DNA of 11,358 nt from Eubacterium sp. (GCA_029059925.1 JAIDVA010000227.1:1-11358); one strand, 5' to 3'; counted from the stretch's first letter, positions 1 to 7,288 are shown. Program-made: numbers and translations. The notes: a model not told the origin generated them from the letters alone.

Positions 1-4
1 TCAA

Positions 5-47
5 GGAGTATTAACGATAATTTTTACCGTAATACTCCCTTTTTATT
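5..47 (+). terminator. Terminator-like hairpin just before the fucosidase gene
   Basis: A 9-bp perfect stem pairs 5-13 with 30-38 and is followed by a T-rich run at 40-47, the form of an intrinsic terminator. The ribosome-binding site of the next gene begins at about 48, so no promoter fits between hairpin and gene. It is either the end of an upstream gene with readthrough, or an attenuator within the leader of the fucosidase gene. The sequence upstream is outside the window. Confidence 0.75.
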
Positions 48-60
48 AAGAGGTAAAGCT

Positions 61-1524
61 ATGGACAAAATTAATGATTATTTAAAAATTATTGATGATG
101 TAATTGAAAACGGTAAATTCAAGGATAATTGGGAAAGCCTTTCACAGTTTAAAGTTCCGTCCTGGTATCGCGAAGGCAGATTCGGAATTTTCATTCACTG
201 GGGTGTTTTTTCAGTTCCGGCTACACAGTCAGAATGGTATCCGCGTCTTATGTACATAAAGGGACAAAAAAGCAATTTTCATCATTCAAAAACTTATGGA
301 ATGAATTTTGAATACCGACAGCTTATTGATTCCTTCAAGCCTGAAAAATTCAATGCCGATGAATGGGCCGATGTCTTCAAAAAGAGCGGTGCAAAATACA
401 TTATGCCTGTGGGTGAGCATCATGACGGTATTAAAATGTACGCAAGCGAGCTGAACCGCTGGAATATGCAGGAGCTCAACGGCAGGGACTATATGGCAGA
501 GCTGCATGCTGCCTGCGATAAGGCAGACCTTGGCTTTTTAATCAGCAACCATCGTGCAGAGCATTACTGGTTTTTCAACGGTGCAAGGAAATTTTATCCT
601 AATTCAGAGGTTGCTAAAAATCTTTATCCCGATTTATACGGACCTGCCTTTATGCCAAAAAGCAAAAACATCGACAAAACAGATCAGGAAATATTCCCGA
701 CTGAGGAATATGTTAAGGAATGGCTTGCAACAGCCTGCGAAATGATTGACAAAAATAAACCGCTTGCGGTTTATTTCGACTGGTGGATTCATAAGGACGA
801 ATTCAGACCTTATCTTAAAAAATTTGTCGCATACTATTACAACCGCGGCATTGAATGGGGCAAGGAGGTTTGCATATTCTACAAATGGGGTGCACTGTTT
901 GACGGCTGCGGCGTGTTTGATGTTGAACGCGGTCAGATAGACGGGGTAGCCCGTGAGCTGTGGCAGAACGATACGGCAATTGCAAAAAATTCATGGGGCT
1001 ATACCGAGGGCAATCAATTCAAAACACCTGCCGAAATTATCCGCAATATGATTGAGGTATTTTCCAAAAACGGCTGTTATATGCTCAACGTAGGCCCAAA
1101 GGCTGACGGTACAATCTGCGATGAAGAAAAAAATGTTCTGCTTGAAATCGGCAAATGGCTTGATATAAACGGCGAAGCAGTATACGGCTCACAGCCGTTC
1201 GAGGTTTGCCCGTTTGAGGGCAAAAAGAGCAAAAACGGTTCATTCAAAGAAAGCAAGAAATTTTCCAAGAAGGATTATTGCTTCACTGCCAGACCGGGCA
1301 AAATTTATATTTTCCCTATGGGCAAAAACCTGCCCGAGACAATAAAAATAAAAGCTCTTCGCCATTCAAACGAGCAGGGCATAAGATATAAAATAGAGAA
1401 TATTCATATCCTTGGAGAGCAGCGTCCACTCAGCTATAACCAGAGTGAAAAGGTTCTTGAAATCAATCTTGGTAAAAAATATCAAAATGAAATACCAATG
1501 TGTATTTGCATTGAAGTGGAATAA
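61..1524 (+). CDS. Alpha-L-fucosidase, glycoside hydrolase family 29
   Basis: This 487-residue protein should hydrolyse terminal alpha-L-fucose from glycans or fucosylated oligosaccharides by the retaining GH29 mechanism. What is seen: an N-terminal FGIFIHWGVFSVP block (41-53), EHHDG at 119-123, VYFDWW at 238-242 with D240 in the position of the family's catalytic nucleophile, SWGYTEG (311-317), and the family-typical NVGPKADGT (343-351) followed by EIGKWLDINGEAVYGS. The C-terminal 100 residues fit the usual beta-sandwich. Length is normal for the family. No signal peptide or membrane segment is visible, so it probably acts in the cytoplasm on imported oligosaccharides, although no transporter is in the window. 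The start is supported by AAGAGG at 48-53, 7 nt before ATG. It ends in two consecutive TAA codons. The acid/base residue varies between GH29 subgroups and I do not assign it. Confidence 0.93.
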   Translation: MDKINDYLKIIDDVIENGKFKDNWESLSQFKVPSWYREGRFGIFIHWGVFSVPATQSEWYPRLMYIKGQKSNFHHSKTYGMNFEYRQLIDSFKPEKFNADEWADVFKKSGAKYIMPVGEHHDGIKMYASELNRWNMQELNGRDYMAELHAACDKADLGFLISNHRAEHYWFFNGARKFYPNSEVAKNLYPDLYGPAFMPKSKNIDKTDQEIFPTEEYVKEWLATACEMIDKNKPLAVYFDWWIHKDEFRPYLKKFVAYYYNRGIEWGKEVCIFYKWGALFDGCGVFDVERGQIDGVARELWQNDTAIAKNSWGYTEGNQFKTPAEIIRNMIEVFSKNGCYMLNVGPKADGTICDEEKNVLLEIGKWLDINGEAVYGSQPFEVCPFEGKKSKNGSFKESKKFSKKDYCFTARPGKIYIFPMGKNLPETIKIKALRHSNEQGIRYKIENIHILGEQRPLSYNQSEKVLEINLGKKYQNEIPMCICIEVE

Positions 1525-1533
1525 TAAACATAC

Positions 1534-1566
1534 AAAAGCCTTGCATAATAACGCAAGGCTTTTAAT
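1534..1566. terminator. Bidirectional terminator between convergent genes
   Basis: An 11-bp perfect inverted repeat pairs 1534-1544 with 1553-1563 around an 8-nt loop. T-rich sequence follows on the + strand, and the A-rich left arm gives a short T run on the - strand. It lies between the stop of the fucosidase gene and the stop of the S1-domain gene, 50 bp apart, so it probably ends both transcripts. Confidence 0.88.
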
Positions 1567-1573
1567 ATTATGA

Positions 1574-2488
1574 CTAAACTGAAAAATCAGTATAAATCTG
1601 CTTCTGGCTGCCATCAGGTGAATACTGCCAGAAATCCATATGATTATCATTAATGTAATATGTAAGCGGTGCCGGCTTCGCAATTTCATCAAACGCTTCA
1701 ACAATCACAAGCTTAATCTTCATTTTTGCAGGGATAACAGATTTAACATATACTACAACCTGCTGACCGACAAACAGATTTTCCTGCGGCTCGGCAAGCC
1801 CTGCAAGATTAGGTGCAAGCTCAACAAAAACGCCGTAATCCTCAATACTCCTTACAACACCTGTCACCGTTTCACCGGATGCAAAAGCCTGTGCATTTTC
1901 CTCCCAATTACCAAGCAGCTCTTTAAGCGAAAATGTCAGCTTGCTCGGCTCCTTTTTTCTCAGAACAACCTTGATATTCTGACCCTCGGTCAGCCTTTCG
2001 TTAGGGTGTCCTATACGCGATACTGACAGCATATCAATGGGAATAAGTGCATTTACACCCGCACCTATATCAATAAAAGCACCGAATTTTTCAAGATGCG
2101 TAACACGTGCATCAATAATATCACCCACAACAAGATGATTAAGATATTCATTCATACATCTTTGCTGTACTGCACGGCGGGACAGAATAGCTAAATTATT
2201 ATCATAAATATCACGCTGAAATCCCATAACAGTAAAGCAAACGCTTTTGTTAACCTTTGATATCAGGGCAATATCACGCACTGAGCCATCATCTATACCG
2301 ACAGCACCTTCAACTCGCGGAATAATGCCGCGCACTGCGCCCAAATCAACGTGCAGATTATGCTCTCTGTCACAGAGCAGCACCTTAGATTCAAGCACCT
2401 CTCCCTGTATCATAGCTTCCTTCAATTCGTCAACAGAATCAAACTGCTTTGATAATTCCTGATTTTTCCCCTCCGGGTAAAATTTCAT
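1574..2488 (-). CDS. S1 RNA-binding domain protein (three S1 domains)
   Basis: This 304-residue soluble protein has three S1-type OB folds. The first (about 26-105) is divergent. The second (about 121-190) is the clearest, with VGDIIDARVTHLEKFGAFIDIG and a typical GQNIKVVL strand. The third (about 204-262) has TVTGVVRSIEDYGVFVELAPNLAGL. A 40-residue tail rich in aromatic and acidic residues follows. Tandem S1 domains bind single-stranded RNA, as in ribosomal protein S1 and related Firmicutes proteins. With three repeats it is shorter than a full-length S1, so I call it an S1-domain protein, not rpsA. The start has a weak GAGAGTGAT-like ribosome site in the preceding 16 nt. It ends in TAG and is transcribed alone, divergently from the prfA operon. 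The exact role (translation, RNA stability or regulation) cannot be read from sequence. Confidence 0.85.
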   Translation of the reverse strand: MKFYPEGKNQELSKQFDSVDELKEAMIQGEVLESKVLLCDREHNLHVDLGAVRGIIPRVEGAVGIDDGSVRDIALISKVNKSVCFTVMGFQRDIYDNNLAILSRRAVQQRCMNEYLNHLVVGDIIDARVTHLEKFGAFIDIGAGVNALIPIDMLSVSRIGHPNERLTEGQNIKVVLRKKEPSKLTFSLKELLGNWEENAQAFASGETVTGVVRSIEDYGVFVELAPNLAGLAEPQENLFVGQQVVVYVKSVIPAKMKIKLVIVEAFDEIAKPAPLTYYINDNHMDFWQYSPDGSQKQIYTDFSV

Positions 2489-2612
2489 AACATCACTCTC
2501 TTTTTTATTGTAGTTAAGTATATGAAATAAATTCGCGGAGTATGATAAACATATATAAAGATATAAGAGTTGTAAAAAATTTACATCAGTGTTATAATAA
2601 CCACGTAAAAAA
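2489..2612. other. Divergent intergenic region before the palindromic element
   Basis: This AT-rich stretch separates the divergent S1-domain and DUF951-prfA transcription units. It contains the + promoter at 2570-2598. On the - strand a TATCAT-like -10 box near 2550 lacks a good -35 partner, so the S1-gene promoter is unresolved. No RNA gene or ORF was seen in it. Confidence 0.5.
2570..2598 (+). promoter_or_regulatory. Sigma-A-type promoter for the DUF951-prfA operon
   Basis: A -35 box TTGTAA (2570-2575, 4 of 6 to consensus), a 17-bp spacer and a perfect TATAAT (2593-2598) form a convincing housekeeping promoter. It points towards the DUF951-prfA operon, whose first gene starts about 325 bp further on, so the transcript would cross the palindromic element in between. 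No equally clear promoter for the divergent S1-domain gene was found. Confidence 0.7.
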
Positions 2613-2795
2613 ATAATAAATTATTGTTTATTTAAATTACGTCTTTTTCCGTTATGCTGCGTTACTGGTAAAATTTTGCTCGGTCACATATCTGCATATG
2701 CTCCCGTCGTCAAAATTTTACCAAAGCCTTGCCTAACGAAAAATTCCATTAATTTAAAGGCGTTTCGGATATCCACAACGTTGTCTTATACTTTT

Positions 2796-2848
2796 GTAGG
2801 GTGCGATGCCTACATCGCACCGCGGAACGATGTAGCATCGTTCCCTAC
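2796..2848. repeat. Paired hairpins enclosed by an outer stem
   Basis: Two adjacent perfect 9-bp hairpins sit side by side: GGTGCGATG (2800-2808) with CATCGCACC (2813-2821), and GGAACGATG (2824-2832) with CATCGTTCC (2836-2844). GTAGGG (2796-2801) and CCCTAC (2843-2848) enclose them, allowing a three-way junction in RNA or a cruciform in DNA. GTAGG can instead pair with CCTAC at 2809-2813. No T run follows, so it is not an ordinary terminator. The form is REP-like and GC-richer than its surroundings. Confidence 0.8.
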
Positions 2849-2850
2849 GA

Positions 2851-2878
2851 TTGTTTATCCAACGCTTACTAATATAAA
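2851..2878 (+). promoter_or_regulatory. Possible second promoter at the end of the palindromic element
   Basis: TTGTTT (2851-2856), a 16-bp spacer and TATAAA (2873-2878) resemble a weak sigma-A promoter near the right end of the element, about 50 bp before the DUF951 start. The -35 box matches only 3 of 6 and the region is very AT-rich, so this may be chance. Confidence 0.3.
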
Positions 2879-2928
2879 CAATAATTTAATAACAATAAAG
2901 GAAAATGACTATGTAAAGGAACATCGTT

Positions 2929-3129
2929 ATGCAACTTGAATTAGGCGATATTGTTATAATGAAAAAGCCCCATCCCTGCGGTTCAAAGGAATTTGAAATT
3001 ACACGTCTCGGCGTTGATTACAAGCTGAAATGCTGTGGCTGCGGACGAGAGGTTATGATTCCCAGAATCAAAGCAGAAAAGAACATAAAGAAAAAAGTAA
3101 ATAATGATATTAATGAGGATAAAATATGA
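2929..3129 (+). CDS. DUF951 family protein
   Basis: This 66-residue protein matches the DUF951 family, whose function is not known. What is seen: ELGDIV near the N-terminus, the family signature KKPHPCGSKEFEITRLG (12-28), and KCCGCGREVMIPR (34-46). C17 with the C35-x-x-C38 pair could bind a metal, which is inference. The last 20 residues are strongly charged and lysine-rich, which would suit contact with nucleic acid. The start is supported by AAAGGA at 2915-2920, 8 nt upstream of ATG. Its TGA stop overlaps the prfA start as ATGA, so the two are probably translationally coupled, and its 3' end contains the prfA ribosome site. It is the first gene of the operon. Confidence 0.88.
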   Translation: MQLELGDIVIMKKPHPCGSKEFEITRLGVDYKLKCCGCGREVMIPRIKAEKNIKKKVNNDINEDKI

Positions 3130-4202
3130 TAGATAAACTTGTAGAAGTAGAAAAAAGATATGAAGAGGTAAATGAGCTTGTGTGCAACCCGGATATCGTA
3201 TCTGATCAGGAAAAATACACAAAGCTTATGAAAGAGCTCAAGCACCTTACCCCTGTTGTTGAAAAATTCAGAGAATACAAAAAAGCAGAGGAATCCTTTG
3301 AAGAATCAAAAATGATGCTTGACGAGGGCGGTATGGATGCCGATTTTGCACAGATGGTTAAAGAGGAATTTGAGCAGAGCAAGGACGATATGGAGCGCAT
3401 CTCCGAAGAGCTTAAGGTGCTCCTTTTACCACGTGACCCTAACGATGATAAAAACGTAATTATTGAAATCCGCGGCGGTGCAGGCGGTGAAGAGAGTGCA
3501 CTTTTTGCAGGTGTGCTTTTCCGTATGTACTCTATGTATGCAGAAGCGAAGGGCTTTAAAACAGAGGTGCTCAACGCAAACGAAACAGGTCTTGGCGGAT
3601 ATAAGGAAATCAGCTTTTCCGTTGAGGGTGACGGCGCATATTCCCGTTTTAAATTTGAATCGGGTGTTCACCGTGTTCAGCGTGTGCCCGAAACCGAGAG
3701 TCAGGGCAGAATTCATACATCAACAACAACGGTTGCCGTTCTTCCCGAGGCTGAAGAGGTCGATTTTGATATCAACCCGAAGGATTTGCAGATTGATACC
3801 TTCCGTTCCTCAGGTGCAGGCGGTCAGCATATCAACAAAACATCATCCGCTATCCGTATAACACATCTGCCGACAGGCACGGTTGTCGAATGTCAGGATG
3901 AGCGTTCACAGCATAAAAATAAAGAAAAGGCACTCAAGGTTCTGCGTTCACGTCTTTATGATGCAGAAAAGGCAAAGCACGATGCAGAAATTGCAGGCGA
4001 ACGTAAAGCACAGGTCGGCACAGGCGACCGAAGTGAGAGAATAAGAACCTATAACTATCCGCAGGGGCGTGTGTCAGACCACAGAATCGGTCTCACCCTC
4101 TATAAGCTTGAGCAGTTTTTAAATGGTGACCTTGATGAAATGATTGATGCACTTATCACTGCCGATACAGCCGAAAAGCTCAAAGCACAGGGCGAGGAGT
4201 AA
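3126..4202 (+). CDS. prfA: Peptide chain release factor 1 (RF1)
   Basis: RF1 reads UAA and UAG stop codons and triggers release of the finished protein from the ribosome. The 358-residue length is normal. The anticodon-like tripeptide is P188-E189-T190 in RVPETESQGRIHTS (PxT class, hence RF1 and not the SPF-containing RF2). The catalytic GGQ loop is SSGAGGQHINKTS, with G232-G233-Q234. EIRGGAGGEESALFAG (114-129) and DERSQHKNKEKAL are also conserved. Residues 1-100 form the charged helical N-terminal domain. The start is set by GAGGA at 3115-3119, inside the end of the DUF951 gene. In many Firmicutes prmC, the methylase of the GGQ glutamine, sits next to prfA. Here it is absent and the Sua5 fusion follows after 54 nt. 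Confidence 0.98.
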   Translation: MIDKLVEVEKRYEEVNELVCNPDIVSDQEKYTKLMKELKHLTPVVEKFREYKKAEESFEESKMMLDEGGMDADFAQMVKEEFEQSKDDMERISEELKVLLLPRDPNDDKNVIIEIRGGAGGEESALFAGVLFRMYSMYAEAKGFKTEVLNANETGLGGYKEISFSVEGDGAYSRFKFESGVHRVQRVPETESQGRIHTSTTTVAVLPEAEEVDFDINPKDLQIDTFRSSGAGGQHINKTSSAIRITHLPTGTVVECQDERSQHKNKEKALKVLRSRLYDAEKAKHDAEIAGERKAQVGTGDRSERIRTYNYPQGRVSDHRIGLTLYKLEQFLNGDLDEMIDALITADTAEKLKAQGEE

Positions 4203-4256
4203 ATCTTTTTATTTCCCTCGCCAAATCAAACAACCACAGATAAGCAGGAGAATACA

Positions 4257-5825
4257 ATGCAAACTAAAATTTTATCTACAAGTGAATATGACATTGCGCT
4301 TGCAGGTGAAATAATTGCAAAGGGCGGTCTTGTTGCATTCCCGACTGAAACCGTATATGGTCTGGGTGCGAATGCACTTGATGATGATGCCGTAAAAAGC
4401 ATTTATGTTGCAAAAGGCAGACCGAGTGACAATCCGCTGATTGTGCACGTGAGCGACAAGGCGGATATTGCACCGCTTGTGAAGGAAATTACGCCAAAGG
4501 CACAGGCACTTATTGATGAATTTTTCCCTGCACCTTTAACAATCATTCTGCCGAAGAGCAAGAAAATCGGTAATGCTGTATCAGGCGGACTTGATACGGT
4601 TGCAGTGCGTATGCCGGAAAATGAAACAGCGCGCAGACTGATTAAATCCGCAGGCTGTCCTGTTGCGGCACCGAGTGCAAACACCTCGGGCTTGCCGTCG
4701 CCGACAAGGGCAAAATATGTAATTGAGGATATGAGTGGTAAGATTGATGCAATTATTGACGGCGGAGATTGTGAATTCGGTGTTGAATCAACCGTTATCA
4801 CGCTTGCAACCGAAGTGCCGACCATTCTGCGCCCCGGTGCTGTTACACAGGAAATGATAGAACAGGTTATCGGCAGGGTTGATATTGCACGTGCAGTTTT
4901 AGAGGGTATGAAAAATGATGAGGTTGCCGCATCACCGGGTATGAAATACAAGCACTATGCCCCGAAGGCAAGGGTTATGATTGTAGATGCGGACAAAACA
5001 GCCTATGAAAATTTTGTCAATTTGCAAAAAGATGCCTTTGCACTCTGCTTTGAGGAAGATAATATAACCATACCCAAGGTTACCTTCGGCAAGGAAAACG
5101 ATGATTTGTCACAGGCAAAGGAATTATTTGACGCGCTCAGACAGCTTGACGAAATGGGAGCAAAAAAGGTCTATGCAAGAATTCCAAACACAAAAGGTGT
5201 AGGAATGGCAGTATACAACAGGCTCATCCGTGCCGCTGCTTTTAACATAATTGATTTGAAAAAGCCGTTTTTCATCGGCCTTACCGGGCAGACAGGCGCA
5301 GGCAAGGACTATGTAGGCAGATATTTTGCCAAGCTCGGCTTTCATATTATTAACAGTGACGAAATTGTTAAAAAAATTTATGACAATAATCCTGAACTTT
5401 TACAGCAGCTTGCCGAAGAATTTGGGAATGATATATTAGTGAACGGTACTCTTGACAGAAAAAAGCTTGCAATGCTTGCTTTTTCATCAAGAGAGAATAC
5501 TGACAGGCTCAATAAATTAGTTCATCCGGCGGTCATTTCACTTTGTGAACAAGAGGCAAGGCCTTTGGCTGTTCTGGATGCACCTCAGCTTTTTGAGGCA
5601 AATGCACAGTCAAAATGCTACAAAATCATCAGCGTTATCGCACCTTACGGAACAAGGCTGAAACGCATTATGCAGCGTGATAACATCACTAAGGAGCAGG
5701 CAGATTTAAGAATAAATGCCCAGCTTGACGAGCAGTATTATATAGATAATTCTGACTTTGTTATTTATAACAACGGCGAGGATATTGAAATACAAATAAG
5801 AAAAATAATGGAGGAAATCATATGA
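4257..5825 (+). CDS. sua5-coaE: Fusion of Sua5 (threonylcarbamoyl-AMP synthase) and CoaE (dephospho-CoA kinase)
   Basis: One uninterrupted 522-residue frame joins two enzymes. Residues 1-330 are a full-length Sua5: the YrdC core has GGLVAFPTETVYGLGANA (23-40), AKGRPSDNPLIVHV, AAPSANTSGLPSPT (137-150) and FGVESTVI (174-181); the SPGMKYKHYAPKA linker (226-238) and the Sua5-specific C-terminal domain (240-330) follow. It makes threonylcarbamoyl-AMP from threonine, bicarbonate and ATP for tRNA t6A. Residues 336-522 are CoaE, which phosphorylates dephospho-CoA, the last step of CoA synthesis. Its P-loop is GLTGQTGAGKD (341-351), with LVHPAVI (421-427), APQLFEA (442-448), the R467-LKRIMQRD lid region and FVIYNNG (501-507). 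The two parts meet within about six residues with no spacer. D351 and N366 stand where most CoaE proteins have Ser/Thr and Asp. AGGAG at 4246-4250 sets the start. The TGA stop overlaps the next ATG. Confidence 0.93.
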   Translation: MQTKILSTSEYDIALAGEIIAKGGLVAFPTETVYGLGANALDDDAVKSIYVAKGRPSDNPLIVHVSDKADIAPLVKEITPKAQALIDEFFPAPLTIILPKSKKIGNAVSGGLDTVAVRMPENETARRLIKSAGCPVAAPSANTSGLPSPTRAKYVIEDMSGKIDAIIDGGDCEFGVESTVITLATEVPTILRPGAVTQEMIEQVIGRVDIARAVLEGMKNDEVAASPGMKYKHYAPKARVMIVDADKTAYENFVNLQKDAFALCFEEDNITIPKVTFGKENDDLSQAKELFDALRQLDEMGAKKVYARIPNTKGVGMAVYNRLIRAAAFNIIDLKKPFFIGLTGQTGAGKDYVGRYFAKLGFHIINSDEIVKKIYDNNPELLQQLAEEFGNDILVNGTLDRKKLAMLAFSSRENTDRLNKLVHPAVISLCEQEARPLAVLDAPQLFEANAQSKCYKIISVIAPYGTRLKRIMQRDNITKEQADLRINAQLDEQYYIDNSDFVIYNNGEDIEIQIRKIMEEII

Positions 5826-7228
5826 GCGAGAAAACAAAGGCACAGGAGCTTAAGGAAAAGCTCTTTTACAAAAAGGAAAACGGCGTTGACTTTATGAGTG
5901 ACGAAGAGCTTAAGGCCTGCGACGAATTCTGCGAGGGCTACAAAAAATTTCTTTTTGAAAACAAAACAGAAAGAGAATTTGCAAAATCAGCACTTGAGCT
6001 TGCAAAGGCAAACGGCTTTGAAGAATTTGATAAATTCGGCGAAGAGCTCAAAGCAGGCGATAAGGTTTATTATTTCAACAGAGGCAAGGCAATTATCCTT
6101 TGTGTCAAGGGTACAAGACCGATTAAGGACGGTGTGAGAATCAGTGCTGCACACATTGATTCCCCTCGTCTCGACCTTAAGCAATGCCCTGTTTATGAGG
6201 ATGGCTCACTCGGCTTTTTCAAAACACACTACTACGGCGGTATCAAAAAATATCAATGGACAGCTATTCCGCTTTCACTTCACGGCAGAATATGCAAAAA
6301 CGACGGCTCATATGTTGATGTTAAGGTTGGTGAAGACCCTGCCGATCCTAAATTCTGCATTACAGACATTCTTCCTCATCTCGGGGCTGAGCAAATGTCA
6401 CGCAAGGCAAATGAGATTGTAAAGGGCGAGGAGCTTAATGTTGTTATCGGCTCACGTCCGTTCAAGGATGATAAGGAAAGTGAAAAAATCAAGCTCAACC
6501 TGCTTAATATCCTTTATGAAAAGTATGGTATTGTTGAGCGTGACTTTCTTTCAGCCGAGCTTGAGCTTGTCCCAGCTTTCCCTGTAAGTGATATCGGCTT
6601 TGACAGAAGCCTTATCGGTGGCTATGGTCACGATGACCGTGTTTGCTCATACCCGGCAATGCAGGCAATTTTTGATATTGACAGCGCACCTGAATACACC
6701 GCTGTTACTGTTCTTACAGACAAGGAAGAAACCGGCTCAGACGGCAACACAGGTCTTAACTCAAGCTATCTTAAGTATTTCATTGAAGATCTTGCACGCC
6801 TTGAGGGCTGTGAGGGCAGAGATGTGCTTTCAAACTCAAAATGCCTTTCAGCAGATGTTAATGCAGCATTTGATCCTACCTGGCCGACACCGTTTGAAAA
6901 GAATAATGCATCTTTCATTAATGAGGGTGTTGTTGTTACAAAGTTCACAGGTGCACGCGGCAAGAGCGGCACAAGTGACGCATCTGCTGAATATGTAAGC
7001 TTTGTAAAAAATCTTATGGAATCAAACGGTGTTTTGTGGCAGAGCGGTGAGCTTGGCAAGGTTGACGCAGGCGGCGGCGGAACAGTTGCTATGTATATTG
7101 CAAACCTTAACGTTGATGTTATTGACGTTGGTGTGCCTGTACTTTCCATGCACGCACCTTATGAGGTAGTAAGCAAGATTGACACCTATATGGCATACAA
7201 GGCATTCAAGGTGTTCTTTACAAAATAA
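5822..7228 (+). CDS. M18 family zinc aminopeptidase
   Basis: This 468-residue enzyme belongs to peptidase family M18, cytosolic di-zinc aminopeptidases that often prefer acidic N-terminal residues. Likely metal ligands and catalytic residues by family pattern are H111 in SAAHIDSPRLDLK, D271 in GGYGHDDRV, E302-E303 in TDKEETGS (base and ligand), D345 in LSADVNAAFDP and H444 in SMHAPYE. The DAGGGGTVA loop (415-423) is also typical. There is no signal peptide. Length is usual for bacterial M18 proteins. It starts within the ATGA overlap with the Sua5-CoaE gene, with GGAGG at 5810-5814, so it is translationally coupled and last in the operon. Substrate preference cannot be read from sequence. The link to its neighbours is probably general peptide turnover. 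Confidence 0.93.
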   Translation: MSEKTKAQELKEKLFYKKENGVDFMSDEELKACDEFCEGYKKFLFENKTEREFAKSALELAKANGFEEFDKFGEELKAGDKVYYFNRGKAIILCVKGTRPIKDGVRISAAHIDSPRLDLKQCPVYEDGSLGFFKTHYYGGIKKYQWTAIPLSLHGRICKNDGSYVDVKVGEDPADPKFCITDILPHLGAEQMSRKANEIVKGEELNVVIGSRPFKDDKESEKIKLNLLNILYEKYGIVERDFLSAELELVPAFPVSDIGFDRSLIGGYGHDDRVCSYPAMQAIFDIDSAPEYTAVTVLTDKEETGSDGNTGLNSSYLKYFIEDLARLEGCEGRDVLSNSKCLSADVNAAFDPTWPTPFEKNNASFINEGVVVTKFTGARGKSGTSDASAEYVSFVKNLMESNGVLWQSGELGKVDAGGGGTVAMYIANLNVDVIDVGVPVLSMHAPYEVVSKIDTYMAYKAFKVFFTK

Positions 7229-7240
7229 ATAAAAACGGGC

Positions 7241-7275
7241 AATGCCTCCTTTCTGTGAGGAGGCATTCATTTTTA
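7241..7275 (+). terminator. Terminator of the prfA operon
   Basis: A 10-bp perfect stem pairs 7241-7250 with 7258-7267 around a 7-nt loop and is followed by CATTTTTAT. It lies 12 bp after the M18 peptidase stop and closes the operon. Confidence 0.9.
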
Positions 7276-7288
7276 TCGACTGAATATA

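Larger units (their letters stand above)
2613..2892. mobile_element. MITE-like palindromic element in the prfA operon leader
   Basis: About 272 bp are bounded by a 15-bp perfect inverted repeat, TAAATTATTGTTTAT at 2617-2631 and its complement at 2874-2888. Each end is flanked by ATAA (2613-2616 and 2889-2892), a possible 4-bp target duplication, although weak evidence in such AT-rich DNA. Inside lies a second palindrome whose 13-bp arms are 2666-2678 and 2711-2723, with weaker pairing further out (CGTTA at 2650-2654 with TAACG at 2734-2738), and a double hairpin at 2796-2848. No convincing protein is encoded; the 87-codon frame from 2676 to 2939 merely reads through the repeats. Non-coding, palindromic and end-repeated fits a miniature inverted-repeat element, but no second copy or matching transposase can be seen here. 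Confidence 0.5.

Noticed and set aside
2905..2916. A three-codon ORF (ATG ACT ATG TAA) with AAAGGA upstream and its stop inside the DUF951 ribosome site
   Set aside because: Such short frames are frequent by chance in AT-rich leaders, and nothing else supports regulation by it.
2676..2939. An 87-codon open frame on the + strand
   Set aside because: It runs through the palindromes and double hairpin, resembles no protein family, has no ribosome site and overlaps the DUF951 start.
3206..3574. Open frames of 90-180 codons antisense to or out of frame with prfA, the Sua5-CoaE gene, the M18 gene and trpB
   Set aside because: They are low-complexity shadows of well-recognised genes, with no family motifs or ribosome sites of their own.
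4191..4222. A 7-bp inverted repeat spanning the prfA stop codon, considered as a terminator
   Set aside because: The loop is 18 nt and no T run follows the second arm. The next gene is only 54 nt after prfA and is probably co-transcribed.
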